From Streptococcus suis (GTDB lineage Bacteria > Bacillota > Bacilli > Lactobacillales > Streptococcaceae), in assembly GCA_022354845.1 (NCBI GenBank), contig CP031970.1, positions 310,001 to 374,000 on the forward strand: DNA of 64,000 nt, given 5' to 3'. A program made the position numbers and the translations under genes. This document shows positions 49,562 to 58,331 of the stretch, in pieces; position 1 is the stretch's first letter, and each line of letters begins with the position of its first letter. Under the pieces are notes generated by a model. The model did no database searches, was not told the origin of the DNA, and worked only from the letters and a program-made list of their open reading frames with translations.

Positions 49562-49924
49562 ATGACAATTTTGTATTTTACCGCAACAGGAAACAGTCTT
49601 TATGTTGCGAAAAGACTTGGTGGAAAACTAATATCCATCCCACAAATGATAAAAGAGAATAAATATGAGTTCTCAGACGAGAGGATAGGTATTGTATTCC
49701 CGGTTTTTCACGTTAATATCCCGCCATATATTAGAGATTTTTTAGAACGCTCTATTTTTAATTGCAAATATCTATTTGTTATTGCAACATATGGAGAATA
49801 TGCAGGTTCAACTGCAGATGAAGTGAAAAAGATTTTAGACAAACGTTCAATACCAGCCAATTATATAAATAATATACAAATCGTTAAGTATATGAAAAAT
49901 TCTATAGAAACTTCTCTCAATTAG
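49562..49924 (+). pseudogene. Chimeric ORF: flavodoxin-like N-terminus joined to the ANT(9) C-terminal tail
   Basis: The first 105 or so codons encode the N-terminal part of a flavodoxin/EFR1-type protein (FTATGNSLYVAKRLGG, FPVFHVNIPPYIRDFL, ATYGEYAG). The ORF then ends in VKYMKNSIETSLN, the C-terminal tail of the Tn554-type spectinomycin adenylyltransferase ANT(9)-Ia. The join lies near 49883. AGAGAGGTAGCAG precedes the ATG. It is probably a deletion product and not a working enzyme. Confidence 0.8.
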
Positions 49925-50048
49925 GCTAATTTTATTGCAATAACAGGTGCCTACTTTTAAAACAACCGATTTATTAATAAATATTGAAAATTTTTAGGAA
50001 GAATAAAGCGTTCTCTTGTGAAATTAGAGAACGCTTTATTACTTTAAT

Positions 50049-50780
50049 TTACTGAAACAATTTGTAACTATTGAAAATAGAAAGAAATTGTTCCTTCGAT
50101 AGTTTATTAATATTAGTGACATTTGCATGCTTCAAAGCCTGTCGGAATTGGTTTTTAGTAAAAAGAACGCGATATTCACGGTTTACCCACTTATAAACAA
50201 AAGATTGATACTCTTTGTAGTCCTTCTTTAAAATCAATGGTTGATGTCGTTCAAGAACAATCAATACAGAGTCTACATTCGGTTTAGGGTGAAAATATGC
50301 TCGTGGCACTTTTTTGAGAACTCTTATGTCCAATTCCACCATCAATAGCAAACCTAAAGCTCGTTTCGTATTTTGTAATCTTTTTGCAAAACCATTCTCC
50401 ACAATAAGGTAACTATATTTCGAATTGCTTTCAAAAGCAATTTTTTTGACAATATCAGTACTGATGTTAAAGGGGATATTACCAAATATTTTATAGTCTT
50501 TGTTTTTGGGGAAGTTAAATTTCAGAATATCCGTATGGATAACTTTTATATTCTGAAAAGGCTTCACGACTTTTTGGGTGACTTGACACAAGTCCTCATC
50601 AATTTCTATAGAATCCACCCACCGACTCATTTTGACAAGTTCTTTGGTAAAATGACCTTTTCCTGATCCAATTTCTATTACATTATCTTGTTTATTTATA
50701 TTCGTATGATTCAATATCTCTTTTACATGCTTTTTAGAAGTAATAAAATTTTGAGTGTCCTTTGGGTTTTTCTGGTTCAT
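50049..50780 (-). CDS. erm(A): Erm(A)-class 23S rRNA (A2058) dimethyltransferase
   Basis: This 243-aa SAM-dependent rRNA methyltransferase confers macrolide-lincosamide-streptogramin B resistance. Visible motifs are [15 protein letters not shown] (SAM loop), [15 protein letters not shown], the catalytic GNIPFNIST and FHPKPNVDS. The end [20 protein letters not shown] and the C-terminal FNSYKLFQ are Erm(A)-class. Internal residues differ from my recollection of the Tn554 protein at many places, so it may be the erm(TR) subclass. AAGGAGAAGG precedes the ATG. It is convergent with the ANT(9) tail, as expected for Tn554-derived DNA. Confidence 0.95.
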   Translation of the reverse strand: MNQKNPKDTQNFITSKKHVKEILNHTNINKQDNVIEIGSGKGHFTKELVKMSRWVDSIEIDEDLCQVTQKVVKPFQNIKVIHTDILKFNFPKNKDYKIFGNIPFNISTDIVKKIAFESNSKYSYLIVENGFAKRLQNTKRALGLLLMVELDIRVLKKVPRAYFHPKPNVDSVLIVLERHQPLILKKDYKEYQSFVYKWVNREYRVLFTKNQFRQALKHANVTNINKLSKEQFLSIFNSYKLFQ

Positions 50781-50808
50781 TATAACCTTCTCCTTGCCAT
50801 TTTTTTCA

Positions 50809-50856
50809 TTATGAATGAGATAAAGTAATATCTACTACTGCGATACTAGTGCACAT
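50809..50856 (-). CDS. erm(A) leader peptide 1
   Basis: [15 protein letters not shown] is 15 codons and corresponds to the first leader peptide of the erm(A)/erm(TR) attenuator. AAGGAGGT precedes its ATG. Only 28 nt follow before the erm ATG, so the second, 19-codon leader peptide of the classical region is missing. The 314-bp interval up to 51170 holds no other gene. Confidence 0.88.
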   Translation of the reverse strand: MCTSIAVVDITLSHS

Positions 50857-50995
50857 ACTTGAAACCTCCTTACGTAACTGATTATATCATTTCTGTTTAC
50901 TTTTTAGAATAAAGCTCTATATGTAATTTTGCACTTGACACTTCAGTTGGACGTTTTCTTCAAAATAATATGTTTTGAAACTTGATAAGAGAAGC

Positions 50996-51038
50996 CACTG
51001 TCTTTACTAAAAAGTAAAGGCTGCGATAAAGGACAGTG
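50996..51038. repeat. Nested hairpins upstream of the methyltransferase gene
   Basis: CACTGTC (50996-51002) can pair with GACAGTG (51032-51038), and CTTTACT with AGTAAAG inside it. Possibly a terminator-like or leader structure for the gene at 51171; not conclusive. Confidence 0.45.
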
Positions 51039-51170
51039 ACTTTAATAAAGTTGCACTGTTGTATTGTCTTTGGATAAAATTGTCTAAAGGGAAGTTTTAT
51101 CCCCAACGAAAAAACATCTAAAGTGGTAAGTAATGAAAGAATGTCGATAAAGTAGGAATGGGGGATCTTT

Positions 51171-51833
51171 TTGAATACAATAGAATCACAGTTTGATAAG
51201 GTTGCAGAAGATTACGATTTCGTGAATGAGCTTTTGAATGATTATTCATTCTTTGTGTCTAATATGTCTCCAAAGAAAGGCAGAGCATTAGATATCGGAT
51301 GTGGCTCGGGTTTGTTAGTGGAGAAATTAGCAAGTTATTATGATGAAGTGGTAGGGATTGATATTTCTAATCAAATGCTCGATCTTGCCAAATCTAAACG
51401 TCAACTAACAAATACGGTCTATCTGAATATGAATGCAGAACAACTTAATTTTAATGAGAAGTTTGATTTTATTGTAAGCCGAACAACCTTTCATCATTTG
51501 GATGATATAGCCAGCGTAATACAGCAAATGAAGGAACTGTTGAATGAGGAAGGAAGAATAGTTATTCTTGATAATGTATCTGAAGTCGAGACACCGCCTA
51601 CCTATGTTTATAAATTAGGGGCAATCCAAGAGTTTTTACCGCATTGTTTCAAATTTGGAATAAAAAATGCGATTAGAATTTATAATCACAACACATCTAA
51701 ATCATGGCTTGAGCATTTAGCTTCAGATAAGTACCTATCTGAACAAAATTATTACGATTTATATGAAAAGTTGTTGCCTGGATGCCAATTCCATAAAATG
51801 GGTTGGGCAATGGGGGTTGTCTGGACAAAATAA
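51171..51833 (+). CDS. Class I SAM-dependent methyltransferase
   Basis: This 220-aa protein carries ALDIGCGSGLLVEKLA (motif I), VVGIDISNQML (motif II) and VSRTTFHHLDD (motif IV/V), a UbiE/COQ5-like fold for small molecules. The start is TTG with GGGGGATC upstream. Such a gene is often found beside erm(TR)-class genes in streptococcal elements. Its substrate is not known and resistance is not shown. Confidence 0.8.
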   Translation: MNTIESQFDKVAEDYDFVNELLNDYSFFVSNMSPKKGRALDIGCGSGLLVEKLASYYDEVVGIDISNQMLDLAKSKRQLTNTVYLNMNAEQLNFNEKFDFIVSRTTFHHLDDIASVIQQMKELLNEEGRIVILDNVSEVETPPTYVYKLGAIQEFLPHCFKFGIKNAIRIYNHNTSKSWLEHLASDKYLSEQNYYDLYEKLLPGCQFHKMGWAMGVVWTK

Positions 51834-51923
51834 CTTAAAGCTGTGGCTTTGAAAAGTTGAATTTGTGATTGTTTTCAGAGCTATCGGGTGCTTTAGTATA
51901 AATAACAATGAATAAAAAATCAG

Positions 51924-51968
51924 CCTGTATCTTATGTTACTATTAAGTAATTTAAGATACAGGTTTTA
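51924..51968 (+). terminator. Terminator after the methyltransferase gene
   Basis: CCTGTATCTTA pairs perfectly with TAAGATACAGG (11 bp), followed by TTTT. The interval 51834-52061 otherwise holds nothing I can name. Confidence 0.8.
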
Positions 51969-52061
51969 CTATTTTTGAAATAAGTACCTTCCACTTCAAA
52001 TACATGTATTCAAAGTGAAAGTATTGATTTAAATGATTCTTTTGTAATTTACTCTTGATAA

Positions 52062-52979
52062 AATCCTGCACCTAGTAATGCAGATAGAAACATAACACAT
52101 AGACTAGAAGAAGTAGCAAAAGCTTTAGATAAAAAAATAATAGATCATATTATCATTGGAAGAAATGACTATTATTCATTTAGAGAAGAAGGGGATATAA
52201 CTGTAAATTATGAAATAGAAAAAACAAATACCTTATCACATAAAAATATATTAAAAAAAGATACAGATCAGCATATAAATCTTTTAAATAAATTTACTAA
52301 GATTACTAAAACTGAACTGAAAAATATTTTAAAAGATACTTCTATTAAAAATTTTATTAAAAATCCAGAAGAATATATTAGCGATAAAGATAATTTGCAA
52401 AAAATAAATAAATTAAAAGAACTGCAAAATCAATATTTTAGCAAGGCAAATAAATTTAGTATAGAAAATACCAGAATTAAAAGTCCAGATGATATACAAG
52501 ACTTCATAATGACAAGATATGATAATTATGATAATATTAATGTGGCTTTATATTTAGACACTAAAAATACTATTATAGAAAGTGAGATCTTGCCAGAAAA
52601 CTTAACTTCAAAAGAAGAAGCTAAACATATCATTGAAAAAGCTATATTACATGATAGCAAGTCATTTGCTTTATCGACTAAAACTAATGCTTCACACATA
52701 AGATATAGTGAAGAAAGTATTGATAGAGTTTCTAATATTAAACAACTTGCTGATCTAGTAGGCATAAATTTAATTGATAATGTTGCAGTTAATAATCTTT
52801 CTAGCTTATCTTACAAAGGTAGCCATTTATTAGAGCCTAAAGAAAAATATAAAGCTAAAACTAGAGAAAAAGTAAAAAAAGAAAAACCAAAATTTAATGT
52901 AGAAGAATTAAAAAATAAAACAAAATCTTCTACTCAAAACAAACAAGTAGAAAAAAGAAAAAAATCTCGTTCTCTCTAG
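52062..52979 (+). pseudogene. RadC/JAB-domain protein, 5'-truncated, with a degenerate second JAB-like module
   Basis: The open frame starts without an initiation codon at NPAPSNADRNITHRLEEVA and continues KKIIDHIIIGRNDYYSFREEG, the C-terminal half of a RadC (JAMM) domain; the HxH part is lost at the left junction. A helical linker follows, then a second RadC-like region (RIKSPDDIQDFIMTRYD, NVALYLDTKNTIIES, LADLVGINLIDNVAV). Its metal motif is replaced by ALSTKTNASHIRYSEES. A Lys-rich tail ends it. An internal TTG (52395) could express the second half only. Confidence 0.75.
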
Positions 52980-53007
52980 TAAAAAACACAAAAATAAACA
53001 TAATAAA

Positions 53008-53054
53008 CTACCAGTAAAGATAAGAAATTCTTTTTTCCTTATCTTTGCTGGTAG
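53008..53054. repeat. 17-bp inverted repeat after the RadC-like gene
   Basis: CTACCAGTAAAGATAAG pairs with CTTATCTTTGCTGGTAG (one mismatch) around 13 nt, followed by a second repeat AAACAAC...GTTGTTT at 53057-53085. It is a terminator or a plasmid cis-acting site. A third hairpin (TTATTAGT/ACTAATAA, 53138-53155, then TTTTTTT) ends this stretch. Confidence 0.6.
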
Positions 53055-53165
53055 TCAAACAACCGAAGGGCGTTCAGTTGTTTTGTGTCATTATGTTAAG
53101 CCAAGAGCTAAATAGTTTTACTTTTGAAAAGTTTATTAGTTGCCAGACTAATAAGCTTTTTTTCT

Positions 53166-53764
53166 TTAATAAAAGTTTGTTCTTCCATTTCCAAAAGTCC
53201 TTTCTATGTCTGATGTCATTTTAATATCTCCTACTAGCAATGCGTTCCATATTACTGATTTCATGTAATTTAATGGACTATATATTTCTTCTTGACTTGA
53301 AGCTTCTCTATAATCTGTTATTGAATTATCCAATACACTACCTATACTCATATAGTTTTCGTTTATTTCTATTCCTTCAACTATTCTATCGTAAATTTTA
53401 GAGTAAGTTACTACTGATCCTTTTAAAAACATATTGCCTTGTGTTGTTAGCATTTCTGAAAGTGCTTCATTGAATAGCTTTAAAGCTTCTGTATAAAAAC
53501 TATCTGTATTTCCATTATCTTTGTTTTCTTTATACCAATTCATATGGCGATCATATTCAGTTAAAATTTTAATAGTTGCTTCCATAACTCTATTACTTTG
53601 AGTATATCTGTAAGGTATTGTTCCTTTTTCTTTTAAATCTTTTTTAATAAATTCTTTTAATTTATTTGGGTTCAGTCTTTCAATCTCTCTTATATCAAGT
53701 TCTTTTTCTTCCAGATGATCTTCATCTACTGTATTTAGATTTTCTTGCTCTTGATAGAATGAAT
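53166..53764 (-). pseudogene. Plasmid-type protein of unknown function, 5'-truncated by IS1216
   Basis: About 199 codons remain (FYQEQENLNTVDEDHLEE to FGNGRTNFY). The apparent start at 53777 lies inside the IS1216 terminal repeat and is therefore artificial. The sequence is helical and acidic, with no motif I recognise. Its AT-rich composition matches the plasmid-like backbone at 42.7-45.4 kb. Confidence 0.7.
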
Positions 53765-54573
53765 GGTTCTGTTGCAAAGTTTTAAATAAAGAATAAAATC
53801 CCTTACGGTATCTATGATTTAAGCTGGGATTCCCAATAATACCTTGATTTCAGTACAGACCGAAAACCCGAAGAGAGTGCCTTCTTTTCGGGTTTTCTTA
53901 TATAATCCTCGGATGGCTTCCATACCTTTAATCGTGGTAGAGGCAGTGCGTAAACTTCGATAGAATTTATTGCGTCTCTTTACTGGACGATGGTCTTGTT
54001 CAATCAAATTATTCAGGTATTTAATGGTACGATGTTCTGTCCCTTGATAAAAGCCGTATTCTTTTAGTTTCTTAAAGGCACTTGTAATAGAGGGGGCTTT
54101 ATCTGTGACTACAACCTTCGGTTCATCAAACTGCTTCACTAACCGCTTAAGAAAAGCATAGGCTGCTTGTGTGTCCCGTTTTTTACGTAACCAAATATCC
54201 AAGGTTAAACCATCTGCATCGATGGCTCGATACAAATAATGCCATTTTCCTTTAATTTTGATGTACGTTTCATCCATTTTCCATGAATAAAAGGATTTTT
54301 TATTTTTCTTTTTCCAAATTTGATAGAGTAGTTTGCCATATTCTTGCACCCAACGATAAATCGTCGTATGAGAAACGTTAATGCCACGATCATATAAGAT
54401 TTCTTGAACTTCACGATAGCTAAGGTTATAACGAAGATAGTAGCCCACGGCTACAATAATCACATCCTGCTGAAATTGCTTTCCTTTAAAATGATTCATC
54501 GTCATTCCTCCTGCTATCTTTTTCTATTATTCTACCTTATTTGATAGTAGATTTAAAACTTTGCAACAGAACC
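53765..54573 (-). mobile_element. IS1216, copy 3 (809 bp)
   Basis: It has perfect inverted repeats GGTTCTGTTGCAAAGTTT/AAACTTTGCAACAGAACC. Flanks GAATGAAT and AGATTAGC differ, so there is no target duplication. It cuts the plasmid-type gene on its left. Confidence 0.96.
53819..54499 (-). CDS. tnp: IS6-family transposase (IS1216)
   Basis: This 226-aa DDE transposase is nearly identical to copy 1. Its upstream end is identical to that of copy 2. The ATG lies 7 nt after AGGAGG. It is expected to be active. Confidence 0.95.
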   Translation of the reverse strand: MNHFKGKQFQQDVIIVAVGYYLRYNLSYREVQEILYDRGINVSHTTIYRWVQEYGKLLYQIWKKKNKKSFYSWKMDETYIKIKGKWHYLYRAIDADGLTLDIWLRKKRDTQAAYAFLKRLVKQFDEPKVVVTDKAPSITSAFKKLKEYGFYQGTEHRTIKYLNNLIEQDHRPVKRRNKFYRSLRTASTTIKGMEAIRGLYKKTRKEGTLFGFSVCTEIKVLLGIPA

Positions 54574-54616
54574 AGATTAGCAAAGATTATTAACCATAAG
54601 CAAGGGGTGTAAATGT

Positions 54617-55144
54617 ATGGAAAGTACTGATGTTATAAATGAAATTAGAGGTATATTACCTCGTAACTCAATTGGAAAATATGATTTACTAACTATTTTT
54701 ACACATAAAACCGTTTTTGATAAAATTGTAAAAGTACTATCATTGGATTTTCAAAATAAAGTAGATTATGTGGCTGCCCCAGAAGCAATTGGATGGATAC
54801 TAGGCACTGCCATAGCCAAAGAACTTGGAGTGGGGTTTATTGGAGTAAGAAAAGGTGATAAGCTGCCATACGCAAAAGAAGAGATTATTTCGACACATTT
54901 TACCGACTATTCAGGTCAAGATAAAAGCTTTGAAATATCTAAGAGTTCTATTGTGAGGAACAAAAGAGTTTTGATTGTAGATGATTGGATAGAGACAGGT
55001 TCTCAAATGAAGGCTTTAATAGCTTTGTTAGAGAAATTGGATTGCAGCATTATTGGGTTGGCTACTATTGGGATTGATATAAATGAGGTTACTCAAAAAT
55101 GGATAGACAGCAGTTTTGTAGCTTATATTGGCTCAAACATATAA
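54617..55144 (+). CDS. apt: Adenine-phosphoribosyltransferase-like protein
   Basis: This 175-aa type-I PRTase has the PRPP loop RVLIVDDWIETGSQM and the substrate region AAPEAIGWILGTAIA. Such apt-like genes accompany aminoglycoside nucleotidyltransferase genes in enterococcal and streptococcal resistance clusters; a resistance role is not established. CAAGGGGTG lies before the ATG. It is followed after 131 bp by ant(9). Confidence 0.8.
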   Translation: MESTDVINEIRGILPRNSIGKYDLLTIFTHKTVFDKIVKVLSLDFQNKVDYVAAPEAIGWILGTAIAKELGVGFIGVRKGDKLPYAKEEIISTHFTDYSGQDKSFEISKSSIVRNKRVLIVDDWIETGSQMKALIALLEKLDCSIIGLATIGIDINEVTQKWIDSSFVAYIGSNI

Positions 55145-55275
55145 TAAACCGAAAGAAAATCTTGAATCAAAATTTTGGATGGCGTTAATTTACAATACAA
55201 CGAAAGATGTTTACTCTTTTTTTATAAATTTTAAGAGGCGTTAAAAAACAGTTTTCAGACGAAAGGAGATCGAAG

Positions 55276-56064
55276 TTGAGTATAGATTTAAGTAACAAAA
55301 AAATTCCGAAAGAAGCAATTCAAGCATTAAAAACTATAGCGGAACTACTTGATAATATGTTAATTGGGGTGTATTTGTATGGTTCGGCAGTAATGGGTGG
55401 TTTACGTATGAATAGCGATGTAGATATTTTGGTAATAACAAATCAAAGTTTATCTGAAAAAACTCGAAGGAATCTTACAAATAGGTTAATGCTTATATCT
55501 GGGAAAATAGGAAACATAAAAGATATGAGGCCTCTTGAAGTTACGGTCATAAATCAAAAGGATATTGTCCCTTGGCATTTCCCCCCCAAATATGAATTTA
55601 TGTATGGCGAGTGGCTAAGAGAGCAGTTTGAAAAGGGAGAAATTCCTGAGTCGACTTATGATCCGGATTTAGCAATACTTTTAGCACAACTAAGAAAAAA
55701 TAGTATTAACCTTTTGGGACCAAAGGCAACAGAAGTAATTGAGCCTGTGCCAATGACAGATATTCGAAAAGCAATTAAAGAATCGTTGCCCGGGTTGATA
55801 GCTAGCATTAACGGTGACGAACGCAATGTGATTTTAACTTTAGCCAGAATGTGGCTGACAGCATCTACTGGTGAAATTCGCTCAAAAGATCTGGCAGCTG
55901 AATGGGCGATACCTCAATTACCCGATGAGCATGCTACTTTACTCAACAAAGCGAGAGAGGCTTATTTAGGAGAGTGTGTTGACAAGTGGGAAGGAATGGA
56001 ATCTGAGGTGGCTGAACTCGTTAATCATATGAAAAAGTCTATAGAGTCTTCCCTTAATATCTAA
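55276..56064 (+). CDS. ant(9): ANT(9)-family spectinomycin adenylyltransferase
   Basis: This 262-aa aminoglycoside nucleotidyltransferase has the catalytic motif YGSAVMGGLRMNSDVDILV (GSx10DxD) and the family ending MKKSIESSLNI. It would transfer AMP to the 9-hydroxyl of spectinomycin. It resembles but clearly differs from ANT(9)-Ia, so it may be a distinct allele group. TTG 55276 has AAAGGAGATCGAAG upstream. Confidence 0.88.
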   Translation: MSIDLSNKKIPKEAIQALKTIAELLDNMLIGVYLYGSAVMGGLRMNSDVDILVITNQSLSEKTRRNLTNRLMLISGKIGNIKDMRPLEVTVINQKDIVPWHFPPKYEFMYGEWLREQFEKGEIPESTYDPDLAILLAQLRKNSINLLGPKATEVIEPVPMTDIRKAIKESLPGLIASINGDERNVILTLARMWLTASTGEIRSKDLAAEWAIPQLPDEHATLLNKAREAYLGECVDKWEGMESEVAELVNHMKKSIESSLNI

Positions 56065-56223
56065 AAGGCTGGTGTTGAGAATTCCATTGATAGGTTCTCT
56101 CATACCGAAATTTCTTAAAATGGTCAAAAACCGCTGGATATGTTCCCGTCTACCGATAGTTCCAAAAATGCTGCTGATATGTTTCCACAGACGGGCAAAG
56201 TAATATGACATCAATGCCATCAA
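56065..56223 (-). pseudogene. Transposase C-terminal remnant
   Basis: The minus-strand reading MALMSYYFARLWKHIS... FGTIGRREHIQRFLTIL ... MREPINGIL looks like the C-terminal end of a DDE transposase (IS1380-like is possible but unproven). It abuts the ant(9) stop, marking the right edge of the resistance cassette. Bases 56224-56462 hold no gene. Confidence 0.5.
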
Positions 56224-56462
56224 CTCGAGCCATGTGGAGACGATTTGTTTGTTAGAGCGTAAATAGACATAAAGTGAATAAGTAATAGAAAGAGCTTCTA
56301 GTCAAGTGGGGAAATCCATTTTTTTAGAAGCTTTTTTATCAATTCTAGAGCTAGATAGATGAGCATATCGAGTTAGCACGGTAAAAAAGTGGGTAATAAA
56401 CTAGTAAGATTAATGTGGGGGAGATATAGAATGAATAATTTTGTTTTATAAAGGGAGCGAAC

Positions 56463-56885
56463 ATGAAAAAAATGAATTTTAAATATAAAGTCTACATATT
56501 GTTAGCAATCATCGGTGGTTTCTCACTCATAGCAGATATTTTTGATATCCTTGAGTTAAATCGCTATAATGCCCTAGTTGTAATATTGTTGCTTACGATC
56601 CTTTTTTGCGTCATCCAATACCGTGCAGCAATGAAAGGCTTGGATACCATGTTTAGTATTAGCCGAGATTATAAAGTGCGTAAAATCTGGGGTGTGGAGA
56701 ATCTGTTTGATTGGGAAAAAGTAAGAGAACGTCAGCTAAGGTGGGCTCCTGTATGTACCGGAATAAGTCTGATGGAATTATTTATACTATATGTTAGTAA
56801 GCATCAATATATTGTTATACTTATGATTATTTGGGCAATCAATCTGTTGTTATATGTTATTCTAACCCGGCCATTAAAGTACTAA
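56463..56885 (+). CDS. Predicted membrane protein, unknown function
   Basis: This 140-aa protein has four hydrophobic helices (residues about 10-28, 33-52, 98-115, 118-136) and a short basic loop between the second and third. AAGGGAGCGAAC precedes the ATG. I recognise no family. The interval 56886-57053 to the next gene is AT-rich without features. Confidence 0.6.
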   Translation: MKKMNFKYKVYILLAIIGGFSLIADIFDILELNRYNALVVILLLTILFCVIQYRAAMKGLDTMFSISRDYKVRKIWGVENLFDWEKVRERQLRWAPVCTGISLMELFILYVSKHQYIVILMIIWAINLLLYVILTRPLKY

Positions 56886-57053
56886 TTGGTATAATGACTC
56901 ATTATATATCAACAATAATAATGTCTAACCAAAATGAAAATTGTTATTTTAACTAAAATCGTCTAATTATAGTTAGCTTTAACTGCTAACACGAAGTAGG
57001 TAAATTACGCCAGTTGAAGAGGAATACTTTTCACAAGAGATAAGGGGAGTTTT

Positions 57054-57476
57054 ATGACACAAGAATTTTAGGATAAAGAATTGAAAAGTCAACTGACTGG
57101 TCATTCAAAAGAAGCAGAGCGATTACTGAATGATGAAGATAAGATGGAAAAATTCTTAGAGCACATGGAGCGAAAGCTTCAGAAAGTACCGATGGTAGGT
57201 AATAAACTATCGAGTATTCCGATGTTAATTTCGCTAGTTCGAGCCTATATTAAAAAAGAATACCGCGAGATCCCCATCGGTAGTATGATTGCGGTTGTAA
57301 GTGCACTGCTTTATTTTGGTTCACCAGTGGATTTAATTCCTGACTTTATCCCGGTTACGGGCTATTTAGATGATGCGGCTATCATTGCCTTGGTCTGGCA
57401 ATTGGTAGAAGATGATGTAGCAGAATATAAACAATGGCAAAAAGCTAATGGGAAACGTGTTCTAGAGGATGAGTAA
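57054..57476 (+). pseudogene. DUF1232 (YkvA-like) protein gene with a nonsense codon at position 6
   Basis: AAGGGGAG precedes ATG 57054 and the reading MTQEF, but codon 6 is TAG (57069-57071). The frame then continues intact to 57476 with the DUF1232 core FGSPVDLIPDFIPVTGYLDDAAI. Reinitiation at TTG 57081 could give a 131-aa protein. Function of the family is unknown; members are small membrane proteins. Confidence 0.75.
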
Positions 57477-57632
57477 TTAAATAAGACGTACAAAGCTAGA
57501 TGGCTTTGTGCATCTTATTTAATTTAATGTTTTTGATAACGCTGGTATAAGATAAATGGTTATAGTATGATTAAACTGCATTTACATAAAAAGTAATATA
57601 GGAATTATTAATTGTTCAGAAGGAGGAAATAC

Positions 57633-58331
57633 ATGAACAAGCATTCTAAGTTGTTGATGGTCATTGTGGCAAGTCTCATTATTTTGGTTACTAGCATTTT
57701 CTTTTCTGATATGAGAGCGCTATTTAATCAAGCGAGATATCAAGAATTACTAGAAACAGTTGAAGAGGAAATACTATCTGCCAATATCAAAATCGTTGCT
57801 CTTACTAAAGGTACCAGGGGCTTAGCGGGGGCAAGTGGCGTGATCTTTAAAAGGGAAGGTCAAACATATTATGCTTTAACAGCAAACCATGTTGTGACAA
57901 GTGAAACTGATTTAGATCAAACAACCTATGTCGTTTTAGGTCATGATACTTTAGATTTTAGTGATGTTGTTGAGGAGAAAGGTTTCGTTATGGATGTCGC
58001 CGACTATTATAAATCACTTCCAAGCATGTCTATCGAATACACCAGTAAGATTCATGATTTAGCTGTTGTAAGTTTTACAACGGATAAGGAATATCCAGTT
58101 GTTGAGATAAGTAACGAATCACCTATGCATAAAGATATGGCTGTAACAATGAGCAATCCACATGGTGAACGAAATAAAGTCACAGCCGGAAAAATAAAGA
58201 GTAAAGAATACGTAACTTTTAGTGATAATGAGGAAAGTACGGTGGACCTAGTCGTTGAACATACCGCCCTGATTTCCGTAGGAAGTAGTGGGAGTGCTCT
58301 GCTGAATGAAAAATTAGAGCTAGTTGGTATC
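57633..58331 (+). pseudogene. Trypsin-like serine protease, 3' end cut by the ISS1-like element
   Basis: It has an N-terminal membrane anchor (LLMVIVASLIILVTSIFF) and a chymotrypsin-fold protease with His in LTANHVV, Asp in KIHDLAVVSF and Ser in SVGSSGSALL. The reading runs into the IS terminal repeat at 58332 and ends in the IS (58375). The catalytic triad is present but the last beta strands are missing. GAAGGAGGAAATAC precedes ATG 57633. Confidence 0.75.

Noticed and set aside
51171..51833. Methyltransferase considered as an rRNA resistance methylase such as Cfr
   Set aside because: It lacks the radical-SAM CxxxCxxC motif and Erm motifs; its pattern is that of a small-molecule UbiE-like enzyme.
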